This document shows, piece after piece, positions 21,820 to 33,548 of a DNA stretch of 64,000 nt. The stretch is from Polyodon spathula. Taxonomy: Eukaryota > Chordata > Actinopteri > Acipenseriformes > Polyodontidae. The notes beneath the pieces are model-generated. The model was not told where the DNA came from, made no database searches, and saw nothing but the letters and a program-made list of their open reading frames with translations. A program made the position numbers and the translations under genes. Location: the NCBI RefSeq assembly GCF_017654505.1, contig NC_054540.1, forward strand, positions 35,967,554 to 36,031,553, read 5' to 3'. The number at the start of each line of letters is the position of its first letter. Position 1 is the first letter of the stretch.

Positions 21820-23022
21820 ATGGAGACGCACATTTCATGCCTCTTCCCGGAGATTCTAGCTATGATCTTCAGTTACTTGGATGTCAGGGACAAAGGCAGG
21901 GTTGCTCAGGTCTGTACGGCTTGGAGGGACGCTGCTTACCACAAGTCGGTCTGGCGAGGGGTGGAAGCGAAGTTGCATTTAAGGAGGGCCAACCCTTCCC
22001 TGTTCCCGAGCCTACAGGCCCGCGGAATCCGGAGAGTGCAGATTCTCAGCCTGCGGCGCAGCCTGAGCTACGTGATCCAGGGGATGCCAAATATCGAGAG
22101 CCTAAACCTCAGTGGCTGCTACAACTTAACCGACAACGGCCTTGGACACGCTTTTGTACAGGAAATCCCGTCTCTGCGCGTCCTTAACCTCAGCCTGTGC
22201 AAGCAGATCACGGACTCCAGCCTCGGCAGGATCGCCCAATATCTGAAGAGCTTGGAAGTTCTGGAGCTTGGGGGCTGTAGCAATATCACCAACACGGGGC
22301 TGCTGCTGATAGCGTGGGGCTTGCACAGACTCAAGAGCCTCAACCTGCGCAGCTGCAGGCACGTCTCCGACGTTGGCATCGGTCACCTGGCTGGCATGAC
22401 CCGGAGCGCGGCCGAGGGCTGCCTGAACTTGGAATACCTGACGCTGCAGGACTGCCAGAAGTTGACAGACCTGTCACTCAAGCACATCTCTAAAGGCCTG
22501 GCCAAGCTCAAAGTGCTCAACCTGAGCTTCTGTGGTGGCATATCGGACGCGGGCATGATCCACCTGTCCCACATGACCAGCCTCTGGAGCCTCAACTTGA
22601 GGTCCTGCGACAACATCAGTGACACTGGCATCATGCACCTGGCCATGGGCACGCTCAGGCTATCCGGGCTGGACGTCTCCTTCTGCGACAAGATCGGCGA
22701 CCAAAGCTTGGCGTACATCGCCCAGGGTTTGTACCAGCTCAAATCTTTGTCTCTGTGCTCCTGTCACATCAGTGACGATGGGATCAACAGGATGGTGCGG
22801 CAGATGCACGAACTGAGAACCCTAAACATCGGCCAGTGTGTTCGGATCACAGACAAAGGGCTTGAGCTCATTGCCGACCATTTAACGCAGCTCACTGGCA
22901 TAGACCTTTATGGATGTACAAAAATCACTAAAAGGGGGCTAGAGAGGATAACGCAGCTCCCCTGCCTTAAAGTTTTGAACCTGGGACTCTGGCAGATGAC
23001 AGAGAGCGAAAAAGTGAGGTGA
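21820..23022 (+). CDS. FBXL14: FBXL14, F-box and leucine-rich repeat protein 14 (main coding exon)
   Basis: Substrate-recognition subunit of an SCF (SKP1-CUL1-F-box) ubiquitin ligase. In vertebrates the family (Xenopus Partner of paired) promotes degradation of Snail/Slug and Twist transcription factors. The 400-residue frame is intact and nearly identical to known vertebrate FBXL14. It has an N-terminal F-box at about residues 2-48 (CLFPEILAMIFSYLDVRDKG, QVCTAWRDAAYHKSVW). From about residue 67 to 395 come tandem leucine-rich repeats of the Cys-containing type, with the pattern LxxLNLxxCxxITDxGLxxIA, for example LEVLELGGCSNITNTGLLLI. The start is supported by a good context (AAAATGG) and the conserved METHISCLFPE start. 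The exon is GC-rich compared with its flanks, as usual for this gene. Reading straight through, it ends ESEKVR-stop. Two splice donors overlap the stop (see exon 2). Confidence 0.97.
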   Translation: METHISCLFPEILAMIFSYLDVRDKGRVAQVCTAWRDAAYHKSVWRGVEAKLHLRRANPSLFPSLQARGIRRVQILSLRRSLSYVIQGMPNIESLNLSGCYNLTDNGLGHAFVQEIPSLRVLNLSLCKQITDSSLGRIAQYLKSLEVLELGGCSNITNTGLLLIAWGLHRLKSLNLRSCRHVSDVGIGHLAGMTRSAAEGCLNLEYLTLQDCQKLTDLSLKHISKGLAKLKVLNLSFCGGISDAGMIHLSHMTSLWSLNLRSCDNISDTGIMHLAMGTLRLSGLDVSFCDKIGDQSLAYIAQGLYQLKSLSLCSCHISDDGINRMVRQMHELRTLNIGQCVRITDKGLELIADHLTQLTGIDLYGCTKITKRGLERITQLPCLKVLNLGLWQMTESEKVR

Positions 23023-23024
23023 AA
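23014..23024 (+). promoter_or_regulatory. FBXL14: Two overlapping candidate splice donors at the FBXL14 stop
   Basis: GTGAGG starts at 23014, directly after the Lys398 codon, and GTGAAA starts at 23019. Joined to the acceptor at 31040/31041, the first replaces the last two residues with a 27-residue tail; the second recreates an Arg codon followed by TAA, so it leaves the 400-residue protein unchanged. Which one is used cannot be told from DNA alone. Confidence 0.5.
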
Positions 23025-23913
23025 TTTGTAAGATGGGAAGAGGGGAGGGGGGTAAACACTCAAATAATGATCTCCTATTGGTCGGACTTCAAGTTGGAAG
23101 GAGTTAAAATTGAATTCCATTGTAAAACTTCAAAACTGTGACTTATTTTCCAACACTGCAAATTCAAAACAGTTTTTTAATGGTTTTTATTCTATGCCTG
23201 TAATTTAAACACAGAAAAGATGGCCATCATTTCTTCGGTAATCCATTGTTTTAAACTTTTAAAAAAATCTTATTTGAAGCCATTTTATTGTTTAAAATCC
23301 CACAAATGTAATATTTCTGAAAACAAACATTTTAGGCTACCTCGTTTGTTTTGTTTTTTTCTTGTTTTGTTTTTTGAACCCTGGAATTTCTTTTAGAAAA
23401 AGACTGACTAATGAAATTGTGCCTAGACTGAAAGAAATCCCTTCCCCCACGGTCTGTCGCTACAGACTTAGAAAAAAAATATCAAACTACCTTTTGCTTT
23501 TGTTCTTCCCTTTTATATATAGTTGTTTTAATCGAACTAGTTCTGTTTCGAAGCACATAACATAGATTTAAAAACGAAAAAAGTGTATGCAAAACTAAAA
23601 CAAATCCCATGACTGAATTTGGTTACAAGCCTGTTTTTTTTGTTTTAGCACAACCACAGGCCACGAAGCCTTTAATGAATTCTTTGAATGATAAGGGATC
23701 CCTTCAGCTGATCCCTTTTTCTGTCGCATATATAAGCAGATTTTATAATTAAAAGCTGTAATTCAGAGCACCATACTTCAAATTGAAGTGACTTTTTTTT
23801 TTTTTTTTTTTTTTTAAATGGCCCATTTTAAGTCCGTTGTTTCTTGCTTGCCGGGTGGTTGCACTTGTCAACAGTACGGTCTCGCATTATTTAGAAACCA
23901 GTTGGTTTCTTAT

Positions 23914-23915
<2 letters not shown>

Positions 23916-23958
<43 letters not shown>
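23916..23958. repeat. ATA/AAT microsatellite
   Basis: About 13 tandem AAT units just downstream of the FBXL14 coding exon; explains a poly-isoleucine open frame. Confidence 0.95.
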
Positions 23959-23959
<1 letters not shown>

Positions 23960-24156
23960 GCTGGATTCGTCTAGGCCGTGTTTTGGTTAAAACAAAATGG
24001 GGTGAAAAGATGATTTAACTGAAGAAGAAATTATTGATCTGTGTAGGCTAGTAACAAGCAAATGCCTGCCAGGCTTCTGTACTGATGTTAATACATGCAA
24101 CAACTAAGTCCTGCTGACCAGCTACTGATGGAATTGTACTGTAATGTGAATTTTGT

Positions 24157-24160
<4 letters not shown>

Positions 24161-24196
<36 letters not shown>
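24161..24196. repeat. Poly(A) tract of 36 bases
   Basis: An uninterrupted A-run. It could mark the end of a retroposed copy, but no source sequence is recognisable upstream. Confidence 0.9.
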
Positions 24197-24198
<2 letters not shown>

Positions 24199-26489
24199 TA
24201 AATCTAAAAACTGAAATACAAAATTAAATCGTTTTATATTCTTACAGTAAACCTTAAATCTGATATTTATATAATAAAGACGGGAAATATGAAGTATGTT
24301 TTGGAGAAAAAAAAAACACTTGTGTTGATTCTTTTATTTTTCATTTTTAGGCTAATTGAGTCCAGTGATATTACTTTGTTACACTCAGGTATAGGGGAGG
24401 TGGAGGTGCGGGTTGTACTTTATTTCTAACGTGTATTTTAAATATAAATGTAACACTGTGGTGCTGGAAAACGCTCATTGGCATTTTGGTTTGATTAGGT
24501 AAAGTTTCCAGTAATTTTTTTAAGGCAACTTGAAAAGATTTTAAATACTTTGAAGTTAAGTCAAAATACAATTTAGTAAAATGGTATATGCTTATTTAGT
24601 AGCAGGTACAATGTTTGCTTGTGTACATTAACAATTGAGAATGGCCACATGCTATGTAGATTTATACAGCAGTCAGATATTTTATTTTTGTACAAAATAA
24701 ATGTATAGTTGAAGCTAAATTTAATCCAGTCAGGACTGTGAAAGCATAACAGCATGGGGTATGCAAATAACTAAATGGTTATGGATAGTGAAACATTGAG
24801 GTTTAATTTCTAGGAGTAAAATGCTCTAGAGGGGTGAAAAAGAAAGTCTAGGCTGTAGCCATTGTTTCCTAAAGTTAAGAAGCCAGGTTTTCATTTTTCC
24901 TTCTTCTTGCTCAGTCATGCATACCAAGACTGTGAGACAGAGTGTCCTCAGGAGGAGTTATTGTTCTTGACACTCCCCACCCCCTCCCACTTCACACACA
25001 CTTTAACATTCCACACACCATCTCTTGGAGTATTGAAGCTGCTTACTAGGGAGATGTAGCAGGGAAAGAGGGAGGTGGGAGTTATCCTCTCTTCTGGCAT
25101 CATGAACCATTTTTGTTCAATGTTAGGGGGTGCCAACTTCATTGAGTTAGACTGAAGATAAGAATCCAGTGACCCAGTATTTATTTCTTATTATAAACTT
25201 GCTTTTAAAATATCTCTCTAACCCTGTACAATGTTCTCACTATAACAAACTCCACTATTTCAAAGATTATAGATTTGTGTGTGATTTCTAAGATGTAAAA
25301 CAGCTTCAAATGTCATGAATGCATAGTCTTGGTAGTTTTGGATTACTAAGTGGCGTAGGACATAGGGGGTAAGGGGGGGGTAAGCGTTTTTCCCTCTATA
25401 GTTAAAACCACCATTGGGCCCTGAAACCCAACTGCTCGACACAGTCTGTTTTGTGTTGCATTGAGGCAGGTAACAATGGAAGGCTGTTAGTGAAGAGACT
25501 CGCTGGAATTATATTTGTGCGTAAAATTAAAACACAATTGTCTTGACGCTGCAGCTTCAGATAGCTTTTGTATCTCATAGCAGATACTTTAACGATAACT
25601 ATCCCGAGTCGTACATCAAATGCACAGTTTTGGCTGAAGAGGGGAGTGTTAACGGAAAAAAAGTTGCATAAGTATAACCTTTACATAAAATTTTGTTTTT
25701 CTTTAATAAAAAGCAGGTTATTATTTATTGTGAACAAAAAATACAAGTTGGTAATCCTTAGGTTTCCACAGAAGTCCCAAGTCTTTCAGGATTTAGTATC
25801 TTGGACAAACCTCATAACTTTGTCTTGCAGGGATCATGTGTGCATTCTCTGTGCTACTCTAACTTGCGTATGCAGTGTATTTTTAACCCTAAAGCTACAC
25901 TGCCTCACAATGTGTTCATTTTCACATTAAATTAAAATTCCTGTGTGTAAGTGCACTACATTCTTTTATAATCTAGTCTTTGGAAAATGTTTACAAACCC
26001 AAAAAAACCTGTTTTGAAACTTTGTCACTGAGTCCAAACCCAAATCGATAGAGTCACGCTACTTCTTGAAGGAGGATGTAGAGCTTTGAGTTAGCTCGGG
26101 AAGCAAAGCAAAATTGATTTGTGTTTTTGTATGACTTGTAATATTCTACAGGAAGTACATGCAGGCATTACAACACATACATACATTATGTTTTAAACCT
26201 TCTGTGGTGCACTGTGCCTTTAAGCTTTGTCCTGATCTTGGCAATTTGCTGTGCCCTATTTTGACATAAGTGTAAAGGCAAGGCTTACTCTCAGAAACAT
26301 GGCATAAAACTACCTGGAAACTACTCAGAACACCAAAGTAACTGCATTCAAAGTGGGTCCCTTAGTGTTTGTAATGTCCCTGGCATTATTTAAGAGTAGG
26401 TAGCATCAAATGTAATTAACTGTGTTTTTAAATTCCCTTTAATCATGCTAAGTGGCTGTGAATTCTATTGTTCAATATTGAGTTATTTC

Positions 26490-26680
26490 CATTTTTACCT
26501 GACTTGTCTGCAACATCACCAGGTGCCAGGATTGAACAGCCTTCCTCATTCAAATCATGTGACAATGTGACTTTTCAACTGCAACAGCCTCACCACTGTC
26601 TGTCTATATACATATAAAGTAGGTGGGGTCAGCAGAACCCAGGACTACTCAGGATTATTGCAAACACCATACAGAAACAT
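26490..26680. repeat. Dispersed repeat, partner of 15320-15485
   Basis: Same ordered blocks as the 15320 copy ('gacttgtctgca', 'cctcattcaaatcatgtg', 'gacttttcaa', 'tatatacatata', 'agtaggtgggg'). Not assigned to a known family. Confidence 0.4.
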
Positions 26681-28507
26681 AAGGGACCTATTAAAATGGC
26701 TTTTAAAAAGGTACTAAATAAAGCTAGTATGTTTTCTAGACTATACAAATACTAGGCTTATGAACTGAAAAATAGAATCTCCTCTTCTACTAGGTTTTTA
26801 CTAGAATTTGACTGTTTTAAAAAGTGCATGTGTTGTCAAAACTATTTTTTTTACATTAACAAGGTAACAGTATACTATAAGCCTGTTACATGTATAACAA
26901 AAACTATGTGGGGGGGGGTTCAAATTTCTGTTTAGTTTTAGAGCTCGAAGATGCAGTGTTGGAGCACCTACTTCTGCAGTTAGTCCTATGTCTGTTTTGC
27001 TCAGATACAGTAGCAAGATGTTTGTGTCTCTTTGGGTGTGTAAACAAAGTCTGTCAGCACAGTCTGCCTTCTGATCAAGTGGAATGTGCAGTATATTAAA
27101 CGAAGTGTTATTCTGAACTGCTTTAAACTGTAGTGTAAAATTGATCATGGTTGCTAAGAGAGACTATTTGAAATTTAACTTAGGTATTTTTTAGAAGTAC
27201 AAAAAAAAAAAAACCTTTGTAAACTCTATAATGACTAACATTTCAGCTAAAAGTCTTTCTCTGTGTTTTGTAGACTTCGTAAATTCAGTGCCGAGCCTTT
27301 CAAACAAAAGTCTCTCAGTCAAAACATTTCTCATTGGATTTTTTTTCTAGTTTCTTTTAGTATTTATAAATAGTATTATTTCATATTTATAGGTTATTTA
27401 ACCAAGGAATTGCTTAAGTTAATAACCTTAAAAACAACTGCATTAATCAGCGATGGAATGTGTTGGTCAGAGTTTGACTGTAAAAATGTAGTTGAGTTAA
27501 ATGTTTTTGACACCAAAACAAAGACAAGTTAGTACAGGAAGCTGAACCCATTTACCTGCTTCTGCTTTTAAAAAAGGCATGGTATTTACAGATGTTTGAA
27601 ATGTTACTGCAGCTGAAAGCTGTTAAAATGCATCCCTGCATATCAAGGTCAGATGTTGAACTGACGGCTGAGTTGCAAGATTCTTGCTGAAGCCTGAATA
27701 GATTACAAATTGTTATTTGTCATCAAATATTTTACTGTAAAAATATGCATTGCAAATTACAAATAGTAAATCTAATCACTTGAGATACTGACTTCAAGTG
27801 TAAAAGAAACTCCCTGTGCAAGATTTAACCCTTCAAATTGACCTGTGACGCTTTCTGATGCAGTCTTTATTTCGGATTCTACCATTGTCAACTTCCAGTA
27901 CAGATGTCGTCCGGGGGGGGGGGGGAAATCTACGGTTTCACTGTCCCATTGTTGTAACCACTGGCCATAACAGACAACCCATTTTACCAAAGCAGCCTTT
28001 TTACATTGTGACACAGGTGAATGCCTTGTTTGTTCTGGGACACCCTTACATTCAAGATGTACACGTCAAAAACTGAAATTGCATTTGGCGAGTGGAGGCA
28101 GTTGATGATGGGAACAAGATTCTCCAGGACTGTCAGCACATGTCAGAAAGAGCCCTGCATCTTGACACCTGTAAGTGTTGCTACTTTATCTGGGTATCAT
28201 GCAAAAACATTTAAACAAGCAGAATACAGCACTGTACTCCTAAGGGCATTATTGTGTCCAAAATGAATGAACAGTGCTCAATAGGTGCAGTAGTCCCACA
28301 CAATATCATAGACAGGTCTCCGTGGTCAAGCACACATGACATTTGATAAGACAGTGTACAGCATAAACTGTAAGTACTGGATGGAAAATAGATGGTGAAG
28401 ACATTGCAGTCACTAGGTTTACTTTTAAAATCACTTTCTAACTCTGAAGCAGGTACTGTCTCAAACTGGGGGATTGCCAAGTGTAGAGAATGAGCCCTGG
28501 ACAACAG

Positions 28508-28673
28508 CTCTTCTAAAAGCGTACCACTATGTTTTTGCAGCTTGACCATGCTTTTCCCATGGTTTTACTACACATTTATCTTGGTTTACCCTGGTTTGAC
28601 ATTCTTACCCATGTGTTCAGTGTGCTTTTATTACACTTTTAAGTTTTACTATGGTAAACTTTTATAAGGGAAG
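28508..28673 (+). mobile_element. Small repeat family copy 1 (MITE-like, ACCATGCTTT-rich)
   Basis: Starts 'ctcttctaaaagcgtaccac' and ends 'aaacttttataagggaag'; the two ends are complementary around CCCTTATAAAAG. The interior has the family signature: 'cagcttgaccatgctttt', 'cccatggtttt', 'ggtttaccctggttt', 'gtgcttttattacacttt'. Related copies lie at 44247, 45798 and 60092, all in the same orientation. Confidence 0.65.
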
Positions 28674-30297
28674 GACAGGTTGGTTTTAAACATTTGTACT
28701 CCTTGCATTGGTTTTATTAGTAAATTGTCAATTCATTTTGCTGGTACTAAGATCATGGTTGCCAGATCTTGTCTAGAGTGATAAAATTTAATTTGTAAAG
28801 TGTAGAAAATAATAATTTGATTGAAGTACTAGATCTGCGATATTTCCATCGCAAACCAAGTGTTTATGAAGTATAAACAGGTCTTGTTAATTTACATTGC
28901 TTTTGTGCGATCTGTAAGATACATGGCTTGGCTGAACCCCCATTCCCAAAGAGCAAATATGTATTTTAATCCCGAAGTCAATCAAGTGCCAGTGATAAGC
29001 TTCTATTCATGTCAGTCATTAGGGACAGCAGCTGGTTGGTTAGTAAGCAGGGAATGGGATGTCTGAGGGTGCAAGTTTTGGTATCGAGTTTTTAATGGGT
29101 TAGGTCCTCACCATTCCGAGTGTCTGTCTTGTAAGTAGTGGGTCTCCAGTAAAATGGAATTCAAATGTTGCTTTATTAGGATAATGTGTGGGTTTTTTTT
29201 TGCCAAACTATTTTCTTCATTATTATTACTATGTTCTTATCGTTATTTTATTACAATTCTGAACTTTGAGATATCAAGGTAGAACATTCTCTAGACTTTT
29301 GGCTTTTTTAAAATTCACACAGTGGTTTTGTTGTTTCGGTAGACCTACCCACTTCCCTTGCTTTTTGAAAGTCTTAAGTGTTTGTTCTATACTGGAAACT
29401 GTTGGCTGTAAATGGATGTGTTTAAAACATCAGGAAGTGAGCTGCAGGTCCCGTGGTTCGCGCAGAGCAAAAAGAAACCAGTTGGGTCAAGTTTAGTGCA
29501 TGTTTCCCCTGGGGGTGGCCTTTCTCTGTTCTGCATGATTCAGAGCCTCGGTGTGTCTCAGAGCTAGGGTGAGTCCTAATTGCACACATTCTTTTGTTGG
29601 AGAGGATAGCACTTGTTTATTTTTTACTTTCTATAAACTTTTTTTTTTTTTTTTTTTTTTTAAAGCATTCACAAGTTTCACTGTAACAGAATTTGTTTTA
29701 CAAAAACAATACAATAAAGGTCACTATCTCAGCTACTTGTAGTACATCTTTTAATAAACTGTTACTACCCTCCTTTCTGCCTGCAGTTAAAAAACAAAAA
29801 CACCAAACAACTCTCACAGTTAGGTCTATTGCACATTTAATTTTGTATGCATTTATACTCTGCAAGCCTGTGAGTCGGCTCTTGGGACTTTAGCTTATGG
29901 AATTCAGTAGGGGCAGGGGCTGTAGCTTCACAGTGTAGGGATTCTTGGTATGAAAGAGTCTATCAAGACTCTCCTCATGACTTTTTTAGAGCTTTATTTT
30001 ATTTGTAGTTTTGAATCTGAAGTTCTGAAGGAGGGAAAACCTCCATCATTTACCTAACTGGTCAGCAGTGTATAAAAACTGCCAAAGCCTTCCTCTTTTT
30101 GCATTTGATTTCGCATCCCTTCACCTCCCCTTTCCCCACCCTTGCAGCAACTACCCCTTGACTAACTTATTCCCATGGGGGGTTCCCCAATTGTCTCGTC
30201 CATTTGCCACGACGGTTCAAGGCAAAAATGTCTACTATATCAACATGCGCAAAATTGGATTCAAAATAATGCACAATCAACAAGCGTTTTAACCATG

Positions 30298-30698
30298 TGT
30301 GAAAGGGTAGCATCATGGTCTAGTCATTACACCCAGATACAGCACTGCAGTTCAAGCTTGTATGCACACGTTTATTAAACACAAAAACAAACAGGAACCA
30401 ACAAAACACTACACAAGGCCAAAATAAAAGGTTTAAACAAAAGAGTAGCACACTTATAGGCTGGGCACCTGCCTTCACTATCACATTGTAAAACAATACA
30501 AAAATCGCAGCAAAACTCCTCCAACAAACAAACAGGATTTTGCTTTCTTTTTATTCATGTGGCCACTCCCCAATTAGCACTCAATGACCTAATTGGGGAA
30601 TGGCCACACCTGTGATTGTTGCCACACCATGTGATTGCCATTTACTTGATGAACTTGCATTATTTAGGTAGTGTGAATAAGGTGTAACGTTTGCTACA
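30298..30698 (-). mobile_element. LTR-like repeat (possible solo LTR)
   Basis: On the minus strand it begins TGTAGCAAACG and ends CCCTTTCACA, with AATAAA shortly before the end (around 30373-30378 on the + strand as TTTATT). The segment 'aacaggaac...aaaaggtttaaacaaaa...cctgccttcactat' is also found at 32810-32970. There is no internal region and no clear target duplication, so a solo LTR is the simplest reading. Confidence 0.5.
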
Positions 30699-31040
30699 GC
30701 AAGAGGATAATTAATATATCCAGGCATAATTTACAGCAGAAAAAAAGGAATAGTCTTTTTCTAAATGGTGTTTTTGTTACATTTGATAAGTTACAGGAAA
30801 TGCATATTGAATGCTGCATTGTAAACTGTAAAATTTTCGTCCCGTGGTGGACAAGACTCCCACTGTGTATTCGTGAGAGTTGTTCCTGGCTTTAATTAAG
30901 TCAAACTCAAGAGGTCACAAGCTCAATGAGTTCTTACTTTTTGCAAACTGTATACAATTATGTACTGTTAAATGGATCTAGGTAATTTCTGCCTTTCTCA
31001 ATGTGCAGCACGGATGCTCTCTCAGTGTTGTCTGTTTCAG

Positions 31041-31265
31041 GTAATCGCAGAGAGGTTGCAGAATACAAGAATGGAGGAAATTCTGCTGAACCCTAATGGA
31101 TGCACTTCCTCACACTGGAGATGATTGGGCCTGGTTTTTCTACTGTGGCCATCCAGTCCATATTGTACATAAACCGTGGAGTTGGAAATATGACCGTGTC
31201 TTGCCCTCAGTAGAAAATACAGTGCTTCTATTTAAAACTTTCAATAAAAATGCATTTTACTGAAC
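31041..31265 (+). other. FBXL14: FBXL14 putative exon 2 (short coding tail or 3' UTR)
   Basis: Preceded by a good acceptor with a pyrimidine-rich tract (GTTGTCTGTTTCAG ending at 31040) and followed by AATAAA at 31243-31248 and T/GT-rich sequence, so it looks like a terminal exon. After the 23014 donor it would add 27 residues (starting VIAERLQNTRMEE, stop at 31122-31124), giving a 425-residue protein. After the 23019 donor the junction itself makes the stop and this exon is all 3' UTR. Known vertebrate FBXL14 genes have a small second exon with a divergent tail, which fits. There is no transcript evidence here. Confidence 0.55.
31243..31248 (+). promoter_or_regulatory. FBXL14: Poly(A) signal AATAAA of putative FBXL14 exon 2
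   Basis: Canonical hexamer about 200 bp downstream of the acceptor, followed within 30 bp by a T-rich stretch (ACTTTGTTATAG). It supports this as the end of the spliced transcript. Confidence 0.55.
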
Positions 31266-31783
31266 TTTGTTATAGACCTGAAGCAGTAACCAGTTTCATT
31301 TTGCTAAAAGATTTCGCATGGCTGATAAATTGGACTTAGTGACACCTCAGAGTGGACGTATTGATTCCATCATAGAACATTTTCAGTCGAAAGAGCTGAC
31401 ACTGTATTTTTCATATTTTAACTAACCAAATCAGTTAACGATTTTGCTTCTATAACTTTTCCACGATTGAATTGGTAATGCACTAGAACATGGGTTCAGC
31501 ATATCATTTTTTAACAGACATAAAGCAACATAAATGATATGCAGCCCTGCTCAGTTTGCAGGCTGCATGCTTAAAGAATCGGGAAGCACTGCAGACCAAG
31601 ATACGGGATCCCAAGAACTCTGTTGGCATTGGTGCAGTTTGGCATGCTTGCTAAGTCAGGTCAATATTTCGTAACGTTTTTGCTTGCAGCGTGAGAGGAA
31701 ATCAGTGCGCTTTCTTGCAGTATATTACATAGATAATGGAAACATCAGTCAGTAGAGCACAGTAAAAGATACAAAAAACAGCT

Positions 31784-32007
31784 TCATATTGACATATTCC
31801 TCCTCTGGTAACTAAGATGGATCGTGATATTGAGTTTAATTGTGTACAAAAAAAAGTTTATTGTGCAACCAGCTGCTTTAAATAGGAGGCCTACTTCAGG
31901 AGCGCTTAAAACTCCAGGCAGGAAAATCCAATCATTCTCTTCATTCTTAACACATTCCAGCTCAGATTTCAACTCAGCCTGCATTTCATTTTCAGCAAGG
32001 ACAAAAT
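31784..32007 (-). other. Possible cryptic exon or repeat relic
   Basis: On the minus strand, an acceptor-like tract (CTTTTTATTTTTTTTAG ending at 32008) leads into an open frame with a charged, helix-like stretch (AENEMQAELKSELECVKNEE) and then ENDWIFLPGVLSAPEV. An AATAAA on the same strand (around 31858-31863) falls before the stop codon of that frame, which argues against a normal terminal exon. I recognise no family. Confidence 0.2.
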
Positions 32008-32754
32008 CTAAAAAAAATAAAAAGTTGTTTTCTTTTTTAATTTACCATTTTCTAGCAAACCCAACATTTGGCGCAGTGAAATTTATTAATTTCAGCCTCA
32101 TTATTAGAGACATGTGTGTAGGGAGGCTGTTTTGTAATAGTAATGTGTTGTTTAAGGTATACGATATGCCTGTTAGGGAACTGAACACAGAGCTCTGAAG
32201 TGTCAGATACAGTAGTGGCAGAAACCAAGACTTGCTCATTTGCTTCCAGTGTCCTTCCCCCTCACAGAATCCACTGGCAGCTTATCGTTCTGCACTCTAT
32301 GCCCTTTGACCCCACCTGTCAAAACGGATGCCAATTAGTGCCAGTTGTGGAGAGAGTTGGTTTAGTGATTAGAATTTCGAGACCCAGTGGAACTCGTGTC
32401 ATATTTTGCAGGAAGCACAAACCTCTCCCAGCAGAAGGTACAGTAAATCAAAGTGAGGATCTTCTAGAGATTACAGGAAACAAAACAAGGTAATATGAAA
32501 ACAAACAAGCAGTATGTTTCCCTAAGCTTCCTGGCTATCTGCAAGTATCTCAACACGAAACCTGTATTTAATGGATCGGTGCATTTAAAGCACTCCGTTT
32601 CAGCTAATGCCATCAGCGGTATTAAAAAATAAATGTATGGAACAAGTGATGACAGACAGTATTATATATGATGTCAGACCCTATGAGTAGTGACACAGGA
32701 AGAATGTAGTTTATGTATGACATAACATGTTGGAATTAAATCATATATGATAGT

Positions 32755-33170
32755 GTGATAGGATAGCGTCACAGCCCAAGCTGTTACCGGCAGGATGGAG
32801 ACTGAAAAGCTGGAAAGCTGCAGTTTAAAAGCTAATGTGCACATTTCTTAACAAATAACAAAACAGGAACAAACAACCAACGGCACAAGAGCAAAAAATA
32901 AAAGATTTAAACAAAACAAAACAATGCAATATGGAGTGGGCCTTTGCCTTCACTATAACATTTACAAAATCGCACCAAAGCTGCCCTCTCACAGAAAGCC
33001 TGCCATCACCTGTGCTATTTATACCACTCTTGCTTTCTATTCCAAAGAGGCCCGTCTCCCAGCCGCTTCCAATCCCTGTGTCTCATATATGTGGCTTAAT
33101 GACTCTCCCATGATTCCAGAAACCAGGCATCAATTGAAAAGATAAATGTTCCTCACATATATATAAACAC
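32755..33170 (-). mobile_element. LTR-like repeat related to 30298-30698
   Basis: Shares with the 30298 repeat the blocks AACAGGAACAAAC, 'aaaagatttaaacaaaa', 'gggcctttgccttcactat' and 'acatttacaaaatcgca', in the same orientation and order. On the minus strand it begins near TGTGTTTATATATATGTG and ends near 'gctatcctatcacac'. The boundaries are approximate. Confidence 0.45.
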
Positions 33171-33548
33171 AGTAGCAGGCTTTATCTTTTTATCCTATTG
33201 GTATTTTTAAAGTCTTTTTAACACCAGAACCACCACGGTAGTTATTTTGACGGGTTTGGATTTAAAATGTAAACTAATCTGTTGTCCTTTTTTTCTTTCG
33301 TTATTTTCTTGCCTTTTTTTTTTTAACGGACAACCACATTGCATTGACAGTACACAGATTCATAAACCTCACTAATTCCGCGGCGGTTCTAGTGTTAAAA
33401 TGGCATGTTAAATATCAGATATGAAATGTTACATAGATTTACATTGCATATGCACTCCACTCAAACAAGCAGTATGGCAGATAGGTACAATTTCTGACTC
33501 CTTTGTTGTTAATTTTACTCTTGTTAGACTCTTTGCTCACTATATTTA

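Larger units (their letters stand above)
23023..24700 (+). other. FBXL14: Candidate 3' UTR of an unspliced FBXL14 transcript / start of intron
   Basis: Downstream of the in-frame stop, the sequence is AT-rich with T-runs (23789-23815), an ATA microsatellite (23916-23958), a 36-base A-run (24161-24196) and AATAAA hexamers at 24273-24278 and near 24698. If the donors are not used, polyadenylation could occur here. Open frames in it are simple-repeat artefacts. Confidence 0.35.
24700..31040 (+). other. FBXL14: FBXL14 intron (inferred), non-coding
   Basis: About 6 kb of AT-rich sequence with no conserved coding motif. It contains a 12-base G-run (27913-27924), poly(T) at 29640-29662, one member of the four-copy repeat family (28508-28670), a dispersed repeat (26490-26680) and an LTR-like repeat (30298-30698). 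It is an intron only if exon 2 at 31041 is real. Confidence 0.5.

Noticed and set aside
22119..22742. Antisense and other-frame open frames inside FBXL14
   Set aside because: Shadows of a GC-rich, repeat-structured coding exon.
26801..27148. 115-codon minus-strand open frame in the FBXL14 intron
   Set aside because: No domain, composition like the AT-rich background, and a start without context support.
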